Source of the DNA: Siphonodentalium dalli
Taxonomy: Eukaryota > Mollusca > Scaphopoda > Gadilida > Siphonodentaliidae
Assembly (NCBI GenBank): GCA_032622095.1
Contig: CP136061.1
Coordinates: 61,879,127 to 61,943,126 of the forward strand
Reading direction: 5' to 3'
Length of the DNA stretch: 64,000 nt
Positions 21,994-33,884 of the stretch are shown here, one piece after another. Made by a program: the position numbers and the translations under genes. A model generated the notes under the pieces. It was not told the origin of the DNA, made no database searches, and saw nothing but the letters and a program-made list of their open reading frames with translations. The stretch's first letter is position 1. Each line of letters opens with the position of its first letter.

Positions 21994-24194
21994 GGGCAAT
22001 TCCACGACGGAGAATGAAATTTGTGAAAAAATTAAATCTTGAATATTGACTAAAGAGTTTGAAAATCTGATAGTTATGGTATTCAAGTTATTGAAAAACA
22101 TTTCTCTCTGTCATATTCATCATTTTAGTGGTGAAAGCATATGCCATTGTTAACCCACATGTGCTTCTAAATATATGCCCAAAGTGGCTTGTAAGTAATT
22201 GAGCAAATAGTAACAAATATTTTAGATTGGCCTGTAGTATTTCAGTATTTAAATAGGTAGATGCATGCTATAACACATCTTGAGTTTATATTCCTGTGCC
22301 TGATGTCCATTTGGGAAAAATACTTTTTTAGAAATCTACATACTATATGTAATGTCAGTCACGAAAATACTACCATTGTTGTTATAAAACTATAATGCAT
22401 GACAATATAATAACCATATCTTAGATACACTCAATTTACCTGAGCCTGTGTTCAAAATAGGCACCATTCTATGTCTAAATTGAGCGCTAGCAAGAGTTGA
22501 AATATGTAATGTCAGTCACGGGTAATGTCAGTCACAGCATGTAATGTCAGTCACGTTTTGCAATTTGTTCCTATTCTGGTAGATGACATAAAAATCTTGT
22601 AAGAAAACATACTAGTAATTGGATTTGTAAACATAACTATGCAGTTGCATATACCGGGTAGGTGCATCTACTACTGGTAAATTTTAATACTGTTCTCTTG
22701 ATGTACATGTATGTGAGCATTGAATTTGTCCAAAAACATACTATTGGGTCCAAAACTCATCAAATGCTTTCTACCAACACTCAAGAATTCAGTTTCTCAA
22801 CATTTATTTCCAAGAGTGACATCAATTTCATCAATGAGAAAGAGAAAGTAGGTAATTTACCCTTCCTAATTGCATGAATCAGGTTGGTTACCATTTGGGC
22901 AATGAGCAACTTGATCCCTACAAAGAGGCTGAACTAATTCATAGATACAGTGACAACTAGCAATTGTGCATCGTGTTGCACGGCGCATCGAAGAATAAAC
23001 ATTGCGATGTGCATTGTAATGTGAACTTCTGCATTGTTACAGCCCTAACTACAAGTGGGCTGAAAACTATCAGCTTGGTTATATATTTGGAAATTCATGC
23101 CCTCAGGTATAATGAACAGTGTGCTCAGACTTTTGTAGTGGCCAATGAGTTGTTTCTACGAGAAAGTCCACATTATTATACTATCATTTTTCTCAGGAGG
23201 CTGCCATACAATGACAATTATTATCCACTTATTTATTTATTCATAAATATATCTCACTAAATACTGATGAACAAACTATACAGGGAAATTTCAACCTAGG
23301 TTTGGTGTAAAATTTCCAACTGAAATGTCATGGCATGAAATATTTGTTGAAAATGTTTGCCAAAGTAAGACAACCTATACAAACCACCTTCCATTTTCCC
23401 CGGTCTCCAAACGCTATTGTCTGAAAAACTTGTACAAAAGGTAATTGATAATTTTGAACTAATGTTTTGCTCTTTTTCTTTTTCATAGGTTAATGTTAGG
23501 CACAAATTCAGTAACATAATATCAGACACAGACAGATTAGTCTGTCCATAAAAAAGGGTGTTCATATTAAAGTATTTGAATGTCAAACAACTTAAATTTT
23601 AAATCCAGTTACCATGTATCTTGGATAAAATTGTGTAATGTCAGTCACGCTTACATTAGTCAATGTCATGTTCATGTGCTCTATATGGTAATAAAATATA
23701 TTAAATGTATTTAAACCGGATAAAATATGATTGGTAGGGCAATAATTACTCATTTGGATCGGAAACTGTTGGACATATTTGATATATTTCATAGCGTAAT
23801 GTCAGTCACGCAATTAGTGTAATGTCAGTCACGCATAATTTGGACAACAAATTTTTTTTCATGTTAGTTCTAAGCTTAAATTTTGCTTTTACATTATCTT
23901 GAAAAATCTACCACGAAAAATTAACAAAGAAAATCATATGAGTTTCTGTAAATTTAAGACACATTTAATTTGAAAACAAGTTGGCACTGTGCCTTGATAT
24001 TATCATGTAATGTCAGTCACGCTAACATTGAACGATGCCATTTTATCATCGCTTGACTAAACTCAGAATAATGCATATTTTTGGGTGCACATCACACATA
24101 GAAATAAGTTATATATTTATAAATGTTGCTCTATTCATCACAATGAATCTGGAAAAAGTTCTTTGAATGTAATGTCAGTCACGTGGAATTGCCC
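21994..24194. mobile_element. 2.2-kb inverted-repeat element with nine copies of one motif
   Basis: 2201 bases with 13-bp inverted ends GGGCAATTCCACG and CGTGGAATTGCCC, flanked by TGTT on both sides (21990-21993 and 24195-24198). Nine copies of TGTAATGTCAGTCACG or near versions lie inside, all in one orientation, at 22348, 22505, 22522 (last base differs), 22540, 23634, 23795, 23818, 24006 and 24168; the last abuts the right end. The sister repeat at 59.56 kb lacks the whole segment. No transposase ORF. A fragment resembling the GGAAATTTCC repeat lies at 23240-23345. The superfamily is not identified; a 4-bp duplication fits several. Confidence 0.85.
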
Positions 24195-24840
24195 TGTTAT
24201 AAAAAAAACAATTATTGGGTAAATATTGAATCTATAGTGCCCCCTTCTCTTGTGTAAAGCTCTATTTTGGTCCAGTGTATAAGCCTGTACATTTAAAATC
24301 ATTTTAATAGTCATAATTTATCTTTAAACGTGGATTTGGAAAATAAATGACATGGCATTGGAAAAGTCTGCTATCGGCGCTCAGATACACCTACACATCC
24401 GGACCTTGTATCCTGTAGTTTTTACCTGCTCCACCCCACCCGACTGTTGAAATATATTTGACTACAGTTATTGGGGGACACCGCAACCCTACTGTCGCCG
24501 CGTCCCTGAACCCACGGGGCCATTTGTGGGAGGGTTTGGCTTTTCGGCTTTCAAATCAGACAGTTTAATTAATCATTGTTTATTATTACATCATGTGTAT
24601 ACATCGGTTCAAAGAATTACTATATAAATGCAAACACAAAACAACAAGAGGAAGATTCATCACGTTTTGATTTTTTTGTTGGGTGAGCAAAATGTCATAT
24701 GATCGCATTTTATAAAGAGCTTTCCACAAAACGGTATACATTAATGAGCGTTCTTAGTTATGAGCTCTTGTGCTAATTCTCACCATATTGTTGTGGATGC
24801 TTGTGTCTATTTTTCGTGATTTCTGTACGCGTGATGGTGA

Positions 24841-25140
24841 TTGCAAGTATTTTGGAACTTTCAAATCTCCACTGTTGGAAATTTCCAATCTGACACACCC
24901 AAAGTTTGGAACATTTCCAACAGATGGCCATTTTAGACCAAATATGCCATGGTTGGTCTAAAAACAACAAATTGCCCACTAACTACTGGTTGGAAAATAA
25001 AACAATGAGAATAATTTCAACCTATATGAGGTGTAAATTTAAAACTAACATTGTGTCAGGCATGATATGTTCAACTGTTGAAAAATTTGACCAAAGTCGG
25101 GGGTATGCATCCCACCCCTGCCACATTTCTGGACATAGTT
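24841..25140. mobile_element. Degraded GGAAATTTCC (hAT-like) repeat fragment
   Basis: CTGTTGGAAATTTCCAATCT, ACATTTCCAACAGATGGCCA and TACTGGTTGGAAAATAAAAC follow the order seen in the interior of the full elements at 20.2 and 38.8 kb. No intact ends. It lies in the large intron. Confidence 0.6.
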
Positions 25141-25191
25141 GAATGCATATTGATTCAAACGAGCACAAAGAGATAGGGGGAGTGAGGAGGA

Positions 25192-25227
25192 GGAAGAGAG
25201 AGAGAGAGAGAGGGAGAGAGAGAGAGA

Positions 25228-25275
<48 letters not shown>

Positions 25276-25287
25276 AGAGAGAGAGTC
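25192..25287. repeat. GA microsatellite
   Basis: A nearly pure (GA)n run with occasional GGG interruptions, about 95 bases. ORFs through it are artefacts. Confidence 0.95.
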
Positions 25288-25792
25288 ATCACTATATAAT
25301 ATCACCATTATTTTTTCTAATTGTGCCATATATATCTTCGGCCCCATTGTAAAACGGTGTGTAATAACCGGGTGAACATTACATTAGCACATAGTATCTA
25401 CGTTCATAGAGATGGAGAATGCGATATATTTTCGTATGCTCCTTCAGTGCCAACTGTTAGAATAAACAGGATAACTATGCCATGGACGGGGATATAGCGG
25501 TGAATATCGAGTCGCGGACCGGGCGATTAGAACGGTTTACCAACGCCCACCTCCAACGTGATTGCAGTTTCACATGTTCTATGTCATGTAGCATGATTTC
25601 AATGCCAAAGTAAAGTAAAGTACAATACTATCAGAATGACCTTTGATTGATAAGTAGGGCGCCAGTAACAACGAAAATTAAATTCGGTAAATGGGACAAA
25701 AAGAACTTTTCAAGGAACCGTTTATACCAACAACTAGTCGACTTGTTATAATACCATTATGTTCCTCTGCCAGTAAACACATAGCAAACACT

Positions 25793-26370
25793 TTAACCTT
25801 TTCATGAATTTTTGCGAAAACCATATGCCAATGCATTCTCTTATATATGCAAGTCGACCATAGGTCGCCACGCATATATAAGAGAATGCATTAGCCTATA
25901 ATTTTTTATATTACTTTTTATAATTGTTAAAGAATGTAAGAAAAAATAATTAAAAAAATGATATAAAAATGATAAAGAATGTAATAAATAATGATAGAAA
26001 TTGTTAAAGAATGTAAGAAAAATGATAAAAATTGTTAAAGAATTGAGAAAATATGATAAACATTTATCAAAAATGTTAAAGAATGTAAGCAAAAATGATA
26101 AAAAATGATAAAATTGTTGAAGAATATAAGAAAAATAATAAAAAATTGTTATAGAATGTAAGAAAAAATGATAAAAATTGTTGAAGAATGTAACAAAAAA
26201 AATGATAAAAATTGTAAGAAAGAAGTAAGAAAAATTGATAAAAAATTGTTAGGCCAATGAATTCTCTTATATATGCGAGGTGACCTATGGTCGACTCGCA
26301 TATATAAGAGAATGCCTGGCACAGGACATTTAATGTTGCGCCAGCGCAGCTCCCGCCATGAAAGGGTTAA
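25793..26370. mobile_element. Foldback element copy C, complete, TTAA-flanked
   Basis: 570 bases (25797-26366) between TTAA at 25793 and TTAA at 26367. Ends CCTTTTCATGAA and CCATGAAAGGG are inverted. Palindromes at 25827-25896 and 26253-26320 share CCAATGCATTCTCTTATATA. Between them (25910-26250) is an AT-rich array of GTTAAAGAATGTAAG and AAAATGATAAAAATTG words, about 30 bases per unit. This is the best-preserved member of the family and suggests TTAA as target. It carries no gene. Confidence 0.85.
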
Positions 26371-26972
26371 CGGGCATTGTATCGTCTTTAAATTGAAATA
26401 ATTTCTTCATAGCACTCGTTTACTGTGGCACTATCTAGATATCCACTTGAGTATATACGTGCGTCTTTTAGTTTTGGACCAGAGCCCGTTGGACATGTAA
26501 CTCTTTACTATTTGGAATCGAATCAACTGGAACACTTGTATTTTTATTGCGTAATTGGCTGAGACTTCGTTGCTTAAGTCATTTCATTGGAGACATCAGA
26601 TCTGAGCAGTATACCCGTGCTAATGGTGTAAAAACCAGCTAACTAAAGGCTCTTAATTCCTCTGTCAGAGTAAGATGTTTATCTAATTGGGAAATCATGA
26701 CTTCTTTGTAACCGTTGAGTGGCCATGTTGTAGAAAGTCATCTTATAATATTAGTCATATTACATGTTCCGATACACGTATGCATCTAATGTTACGAGAA
26801 CCAAGAAACCACCAACAATCACGCACCATCGGGGGTTGTGTTGGCCAGAATAAATATATGGCCAATTGTTTGTCAATATGTTATTCTTATTGCCACAGTG
26901 TGCCTTATGTTCCACCGTAGTTAGTAATGTTTATATATTCGAATGTAACTAACGGGCAGTTTTGCTTTCCAG

Positions 26973-27065
26973 GTTGCCAAAGATTATAGAAAAACCAAAG
27001 CAGAGAGCAACGCCAACCACGTCTCCGAAATTCACGCTATTCGAAAGATCAAAGAGATGAAATGC
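26973..27065 (+). CDS. Probable exon: charged helix, EF-hand gene
   Basis: Acceptor TTTGCTTTCCAG, donor GTATGC at 27066. In frame 0 it reads VAKDYRKTKAESNANHVSEI then HAIRKIKEMKC, a charged helix like the end of the exon at 18212. The preceding exon leaves two bases, so a direct join would shift frame and give a stop after 28 residues. Either a small exon lies between 18490 and 26972, or another acceptor is used. I could not find that exon among the repeats. Frame and membership are therefore provisional. Confidence 0.55.
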
Positions 27066-29900
27066 GTATGCACATTAGACATACATACCACTTTGTGTAC
27101 ATGTACATGCACTCAATTATGGCAGATGCTGTCCATATACAACATATATACATGTATTGTTTATTAATTCATTGGAACCGGACATTGAAGAGTCCACTCA
27201 AAGAGTCCATAAATCAGGTCTGGCATATCCTAAATTCGACTATTATAGTTAAAGGTACGGTTGGCTTTGGCGGTGGGTATCCTGTGAAAATATTTCCAAC
27301 CGTCAAAAGCCGCCACAAACAGAAAGAACAACAAAATGTAGACATACTTTGTCCGTATACAAATAAGAAATATCGCATAAACAGTATGTTATTGTCATAT
27401 ATTTGACCATTGTTATGTAAACAAAAGCATAAAAAGTAACTTTTCTGGTGTTTGTTTATATTATGATGGTAAACATAAAGAGCGTTCTTTGTTGGTGAAT
27501 TCCTGATATGGAACGAATAAAGAGCGTTTATGCCATTTGTGTGTGATTAGCCAGCAGCATTGTGCTGTCTTCTGTAACACAATCAGGCTCTTGCTTATGT
27601 AAAATATAGTAAATCTTTATGATAACATACTGTTTACGCGATGGTCATGGTATATATGAACGAAACTGAATGCGTTTTAATGTTTTTCTGTTTACGGTGA
27701 TTGGAACAAATATGAATATTTTCAACAACTAAGGCATCACGTGCCTTTAAAATGTGACGATATCAAAACATAATTTTCCTGTATTATGATAGTCTAATTA
27801 GTTTACCAATGCTTGCTCTTATGTTAACATGCACCGGAGAACATACATTATTTTCGCCTTTCATTGCGAAAATTATTATAAGTGCCATGCAAAATGAATA
27901 ACAGTGTTATATAACCATGGATTTATTTGATGACTTGATAACAAAACAGTTGTTTGAATATAGGCAATTTAACACTGAATGTATGCGCAGATATGAAGAT
28001 TAGGGTGAACAAAGCATTTTCATTGCAGCAATCGACCAGCCCAGACGCGGTTTGGTAGAAAATATCTGCTGACAATTATTTGATTGACAGCTGTAGAAAG
28101 GTGCATTGAATGCCTATAAAATCACCTACGCTTGCGCCATATTGGAATACTCGCATGGTGACTTTATATTATTTCGTTGAAAATAAAATGAGCCCCAGAT
28201 TTTCGTTCAAAGGTATTTTGAACCATTTGCTTAGTTGATTTTTGGATGATGCGACTTGTATTGAATCTACGAAACGGCATATTCAATTATTATCGTTTAA
28301 TTTACGATACATGTGTCAGATCTGGTAATGACCCCGTTCGTCTTGCTCTTGGCGTGACAAAAGACGGCATATATCATATTTTCTCATTGATGCTACTTGC
28401 TATGCACCTGAGTGTACATATTTGAATCGAAGGTAAATGTTGCCTTAGCTACTGATCAGATGTATATTTTCATTTGTGAATATGAATAACACTATATGTG
28501 TAGTTTTGTTTTGTTTTTAGATGATGGTTGCATATACACATTTTGTTGGTGACACTCAGTTACCAAATGTAACACAGATACTTCGAAACATGTTTGATCC
28601 AGATAAATGAGGCAAACTCATACAACTACGCCAAAATTACTCCCAAAAGGCTGAACACAATATTTGTTGAATGGTATAACGGGAAATGATTCATCGTGTC
28701 GAATACGAAGACATTATATCTTAATTCCTTGGATGGAAATGTTATTGGATATTGAAGAAAAACTGTTTTATTCAGCCTGTTCTCCTGAAAATAATCTCAT
28801 ATTGAACTTATTTCAAACACACAAATAAGCCTATATCGGCATTGAAATTTTTTACGCTCTATATGAACCTAAATCGACTTACTATAGATATACGCGTTTA
28901 TAATGTGTTTTCACTTTGGCCCGCGCCATAAAAAACGGAATAACGGGTATAATTCCACTATGGGCTTGTTTCAGACTCAAATAAGTCCAATATGAACCTA
29001 TGTGAATATTTGGGTCCAATTTGAACATATTTGCACCAGGATATTGGTTATTATCTAATCGACCCAGAAAAAATGTTCCGACACCGAGACGGAGAAGGAC
29101 TTTCGCTAGAATATCTCAGTCTTTTCATAATAAACTGAACTATTGAAATTGTTTTCATTTTACTTCCACCCTTGTAATACTTGCTTCATACATGGATGTA
29201 TTTACTGACATTGTACGCGCCCTAAGAATTAAATGCACCAGATAAGACAAATCTGCCCCAAATATAACTCCTTCCAAGCTACACTGTAGTGTATTGTATA
29301 AATGGCTTCACCTTGATTCACTGAGAGACTCTTCGAAGTGTACATGCGTTGGAATATTTCTTCTGATCAGCCAAATCACAAACGGAATCGCTACTTTAGA
29401 GATGACATTTATCGATTCAGTTTTATTGTAGAAGATGCATGGCACTATGATCGCTGGGCACATTGTGTTTCGATGTTCACTCCGAATATGTCCCGACAGC
29501 TGTATCGCCATATTTTCGATAAAACATTCATTGCTTATACATAAAGACATATTATGTATTTGTTCGGGTGCATTAAACTGTTAAGTTAGCATTCAGGCAG
29601 TATGCCAACTGGAGGAATGTAGCATTCTACTACATCGCCGAAAATCTCAAGCAAATCGACCGAACCACTCCACAGAAAACATTTGAACTACGCTCAATTG
29701 TAAATATTTACTTCTCGATTCGGGACGCAACAATCGGCGATAAATTAAGGAAAACAATTTCGCCACCGAGAGTCACTGAATTTAATTAATATATAATAAT
29801 GACGGTATGTGTTGTCAGTTTGGATTTAATATTCGTAAAAATAAATACTTTGAGCAAGATTATCATCCATTCTATTTGTTCACCCTACCGGAGTGTTTCA
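27066..29900. other. No gene or repeat firmly recognised
   Basis: AT-rich sequence following the last probable exon. ORFs at 27062-27406, 29308-29550 and 29338-29544 show no domain or splice support. A weak inverted match links 27370-27395 (AAACAGTATGTTATTGTCAT) to 27615-27640 (ATGATAACATACTGTTTACG), perhaps a decayed foldback. Downstream exons of the EF-hand gene may be hidden here. Confidence 0.4.
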
Positions 29901-30186
29901 CATCACTTTAATAGACATTGCACATAAATATCTATATAATCAGCTGAAATAATTTCAATTTCAATTTCTGTTTTGGTCACGTGATACCCCTTACTGCAGC
30001 TTATGGCCCAATTCACCAATCGGTGAACATACTTTTGTGTACAACAATCGGACTGCATGTATGTAAATATATAACTTGTGTTATGCCTTCTGATGTCTCT
30101 CTTCGTCACAATTTCATCCAATCCCATCGCGCTAAATATATCCATCACTGTGAAATGCTTCCAGTGTCAATGCTCTGTCATCATTA

Positions 30187-30652
30187 TTAAAGGTGCTCAA
30201 TCCGATAAGACGCTCCTAAATTACTATTTGTTTGGGTTCGGAGGTAAAAGGTATTCTATTCGAGTCGAGGAACCCACACATCAAAGCTCAGAGTGATCAG
30301 ATATCGATTTTTGTAAGTTTGTTATTTCTCGAGATGTGTAATAATATGTGGCCCAGAAACACATGGTCAAACGGAGGGTCTCGGACAAAATTGCGGACGA
30401 AGACGGATAACTTTAAAATCAAGTGGTAATACGGTCAAATTTCGTGATACTTTAGTGATAATACGGCCATATTTTCTTGAACAAAATGCTGATAAAAAAC
30501 AAGTTTTTAGGAATTTTGTAACCATAATTGACAGTGGTTAGCATTATTTTGTTGCAATCAATCGATTCTGATAACTAAAGCGTATTTTGAAGAAATGTTG
30601 TTGTTGCATATTGATGGTATGGGGACCGTCTGATCGGATTGAGTACCTTTAA
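30187..30652. mobile_element. TTAA-flanked inverted-repeat element, family 2 copy 1
   Basis: 458 bases (30191-30648) between TTAA tetramers. Ends AGGTGCTCAATCCGAT and ATCGGATTGAGTACCT are inverted with one mismatch. Inside, AACCCACACATCAAAGCTCA and GTGGCCCAG correspond in reverse to the copy at 35959-36376. Non-autonomous. Probably piggyBac-like by its TTAA target. Confidence 0.85.
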
Positions 30653-31821
30653 GCTCAATATGGCGTCGAAAAAGTGCCACAATTGCATACATCTGTATTA
30701 TATATACTATGGCCCGCAGACAGACAAGAAAGAAAGCAGATAAGCAGTGAAGTAATGCTATAAATTAAAAGGTATGAAAATTTAAATTCCAGATTGATTT
30801 CCAGAATTTATGTTTGGATAAATATTTGTTGGAGTACTCATAGTTGAGGAATTATGAGCGATTGTGTAACTGACACTGATGGGTTGATGTCACAACGTTT
30901 TACATATCAATAAACAACCGTCCCCATCGGTACGAGATTGAACTGTTGTCAGAAATAATTGGCACCTGCTTCAATTTGAATGTATTCTTCCGATACCGGG
31001 TAAATGGTCTTTTATCACAAGGATGAAGTTTTTCATTGGTCTCACATCGATTTTAACATTACGCGGGACTGAAATAACTGGTTGTTTTGATCGAGGTGTG
31101 GACGACGCTTAAAATTAAATTACAAAAAGGAACAACACGTATGAATTTCTGTTTTGAACATTACGACCGTGACACTTATCACGTGACATTGCGCATCACT
31201 GTTGTATTTATGTATCAGAAATACACACGACGTGCATTATACAACATTACGGCAACGACCCCATTAGCGCCACTGACCCTCTTTGAGAGGGTACATTTCC
31301 ATGATCAAGATTATACTATTTGAAAAAAAATACTGTTGGCGTATATACAGCATATGAGATAGATCTGCCCACGCTCTGCATATAGCTTATATTACAGGCG
31401 AACAGTTTTCTCGAGACATCTTTTAATTAATCGCTCCCGACAGCACGATTAGCACGAGTTATAAATGCGTGACGCCAGAAGATCAAGAGAATCAAAATGC
31501 AATAAGTTATCGCAGCGGGTATAAGTTGTAAATCAAATAACGCATACATATGTCTGACAAACGCTGCTCTTCAAACCCTCGAGTACTTCAGAAAGGAAAA
31601 ACGTACAACAGAAAAAACGACCCAGGGCCCGGGGGTCTTCTTACTTGATCTGCACCTATTCTGGCTCGTTTTCTGTTTTGGCTGTGTGTACAATGTAGAT
31701 GAAGGTCTATGTTCAATAAAAAAGTAGAGTTCTTCCTCGCTTCTTGTCTGACTTCTGTACCACCACATAAACGTGTATATCTAGTTTACTGATAACGGAA
31801 CGGGGTCATGTCTCTACTCCG

Positions 31822-31862
31822 AATGTTCGCTATTCCGAATGTTCGCTATTCCGAATATTTTT
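31822..31862. repeat. Short CCGAATGTTCGCTATT array
   Basis: Two to three copies of a 16-base unit, reverse-complement-like to the larger array at 32508-32640. Together they could fold as a 0.7-kb loop. Confidence 0.6.
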
Positions 31863-32507
31863 GTTATTGTATTATAAATGAGGACCCTTCCTCCTCGACG
31901 GTCTGCGTTACAAACACACGCCATCTTATTATGGACGTAACTAGCGCGTGTGTGGACTAACGTAAATATAGGTATTGAGAAATAACGTGATGCGTAATGA
32001 CATTTAATATGTTGTGGGAACTCACGAAAACAAAACATCGAACGACCACCAAGTCGGAGTAGGAAGTGGAGGATGTTTCATGGAGGCAAGAATACAACAA
32101 CTGAACTTGAAGGACGATTATGACGTTGGCATTATAACTCCAATTCAGTACTGAACTACATAACGTACTGCATTGCGGAATTTATCGCTGTCCAGATGAA
32201 CCCACATGAAATGGTGGCATACATTATGTATTGACATTTGATGTTTCTTCTAAAGACAGGACTTAACCCTTAATTTGTTCAAGTCATGCAGACACCGTGT
32301 TTCCTTAATAAACGATAAAAGTATCCTGTCTTCCTGCTATTGGTAACCGAAATCTGTAACAATTTGGAAATTAGAATTGGCTGTATTAATGTGCTGTATA
32401 GGAATACCATAGTGTAATAGTATATCTAGTTTCATGTGTGTTTTTCTTTGGATGGGTGCGGACATGTACATTTTGATGGATTTCTGAATAAATACGCCTA
32501 GAATAGA

Positions 32508-32640
32508 AAACCTTCGGAATACCGAATCTTCGGAATAGCGAACCTTCAGAATAGAAAACCTTCAGAATAGAGAACCTTCGGAATAACGAATCTTCGGAAT
32601 ACCGAACCTTCAGAATACAGAACCTTCGGAATAAAGAACA
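32508..32640. repeat. TTCGGAATA array of about 16-bp units
   Basis: About eight degenerate units such as GAACCTTCGGAATA and GAATCTTCGGAATACC. They give the minus-strand LFRRFSILKVFYSEGSLF-type repeat peptide, an artefact of the array. Confidence 0.75.
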
Positions 32641-33884
32641 ACCGTTAGCTGGATTTTTGAGTGATGTAATGATTCCTAACATTCTGTGCTTATTTTCTCT
32701 TGATGACAACTCATTCTGATTTTCAGACAAACTGACCAGTCCATATTTGCTCGAAACAGAAAAGAAATTGCCATCCATAAGGCGAAAAAGTCCAAATATA
32801 TTGGGGCGAAATATAGAACGAATTGATACTCTACCTACATCATGGACTGATTCAAATGCACGTCTTTCCAAAACGAAGCACTCGGAGTATTGATTTCCAA
32901 TCCGGGTATACACTATTCTTTACAGTGAACTATATCGTTATACTTTAAGTGGAATCCCCGTGACAAGGAAACGGAAAAAGTTACGCTATTAATGTGATAA
33001 CACTTTATAACATGTCCTCGTTGTATTGATAACAGTTTTGTGTTCGCCTGCATGGCTGAGGTGTCATGATGCGATGTCCTGCATGCTCGTCTAGGGAACA
33101 TGTGAAGACAATTTACGGTATATACATCATGGCTATTCTAAAACAAACATAATGATTTCCGTATAAAATACGACCATACCGATCGCTATTTAATCCTGCT
33201 CATGTGGGTCACCGTAATCATTGCAGTCGAACATGTTGGTCACCTACGTGTAGCTGCCATCTGTTTCGGTCGCAGTTTCTGTAGTGAATTTGTTCGATGT
33301 AAGCAACTGTAAACGATCGCGATCAGTATCGCTGTCAAGTCAATGATACACAGCCTCTTAAATACTGAACATCTCTCGCAATATGAACTATACTACTGAT
33401 AAAAAATACGAATAAAGTATACTTTACAAAACCGAGAACAAATTTCTCATTAATACTTCCAAAACATGCTTTCCCCAATGTATGGAACTGCTTAAACGTT
33501 TCGAAAAGAAATTCTCCAAATAAAACACAATTCAAAAAGTCGATCACCAATAATCTATTATCACAATATAGTAATGATATATACGTAAAAATCGAGAATG
33601 CAAATCCTGCAACTGGAAATAACTGACCTGTTATTGGCATGTCACAACACGTATGGGTCACCCTGGTACCCCCACCTATAAGGGCAATTTAATAATACGT
33701 ATAGTTCCATGTACGTACATAATTGGCTTAGCCCTAACATTAAACACATATACGAATGTCAAACTGTCCTGTTTTATAAAAAGATTTCTCATTGATAAAC
33801 CCTTCAACGCTCGCCCTTGTTGTAAATACTCATTGTTCACCATCTTAATTATACATGTACCGTAACGTTATATTACAGGTGTGG

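Larger units (their letters stand above)
20148..24440 (+). repeat. Old dispersed repeat broken by two insertions (copy 1)
   Basis: Removing 20212-21447 (plus one target copy) and 21994-24194 (plus one target copy) leaves a sequence matching 59112-59815 in order: CATCCATA, CCACAGG, TATGCACAGCAG, then TTGTGACTAGCCC, TGGTCGCCCAGTCT, GAAGAATTAAATGAGCTG, ATCGTGTTATAAAA, TAGTCATAATTTATCTTTAAAC and TTGTATCCTG. No protein is seen in either copy. Confidence 0.75.
419..27065 (+). other. Gene model: multi-exon EF-hand protein, unrecognised family
   Basis: Sixteen exons from 419 to 18489 join with compatible phases at every junction into one open reading frame of 621 codons; an exon at 26973-27065 probably follows. 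Predicted order: charged region with a serine run and SDEDEY; glycine/basic linker; four modules of acidic-tyrosine patch, DExG and basic tail; a helical stretch (KDDLQKLGIDPNLSKKEIAK); an acidic segment; an EF-hand pair (exons 10791, 11962, 15699); a helical segment; a second, degenerate EF-hand pair (exons 17496, 18212); a basic/acidic C-terminal part. The loop DDDMDTVITRGE has acids at EF positions 1, 3, 5 and 12 and isoleucine at 8. No signal peptide or membrane segment is seen in the recovered part, so an intracellular calcium-responsive protein is inferred. The first exon, start codon and stop codon are not identified. I cannot name an orthologue. Confidence 0.85.
30653..33880. other. 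No gene recognised; contains TTCGGAATA arrays
   Basis: Apart from the two small arrays listed separately I see no supported feature. The ORFs at 32386-32913 (partly a translation of the array) and 33335-33661 lack recognisable domains, a coherent splice pattern or neighbours. Confidence 0.4.

Noticed and set aside
21994-24194. Hidden minus-strand gene encoding a VTDIT repeat protein
   Set aside because: Each motif copy reads VTDIT in one frame, but stops separate all copies and no splice pattern links them; a DNA-level motif is the simpler view.
28029-28054. Possible 26-base exon QSTSPDAV with acceptor TTTCATTGCAG and donor GTAGAA
   Set aside because: Phase would fit after 27065, but a sequence this short with an ordinary acceptor is expected by chance in 7 kb.
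32386-32913. 175-residue minus-strand ORF as a gene
   Set aside because: About a third is a translation of the TTCGGAATA array, and the remainder has no recognisable domain.
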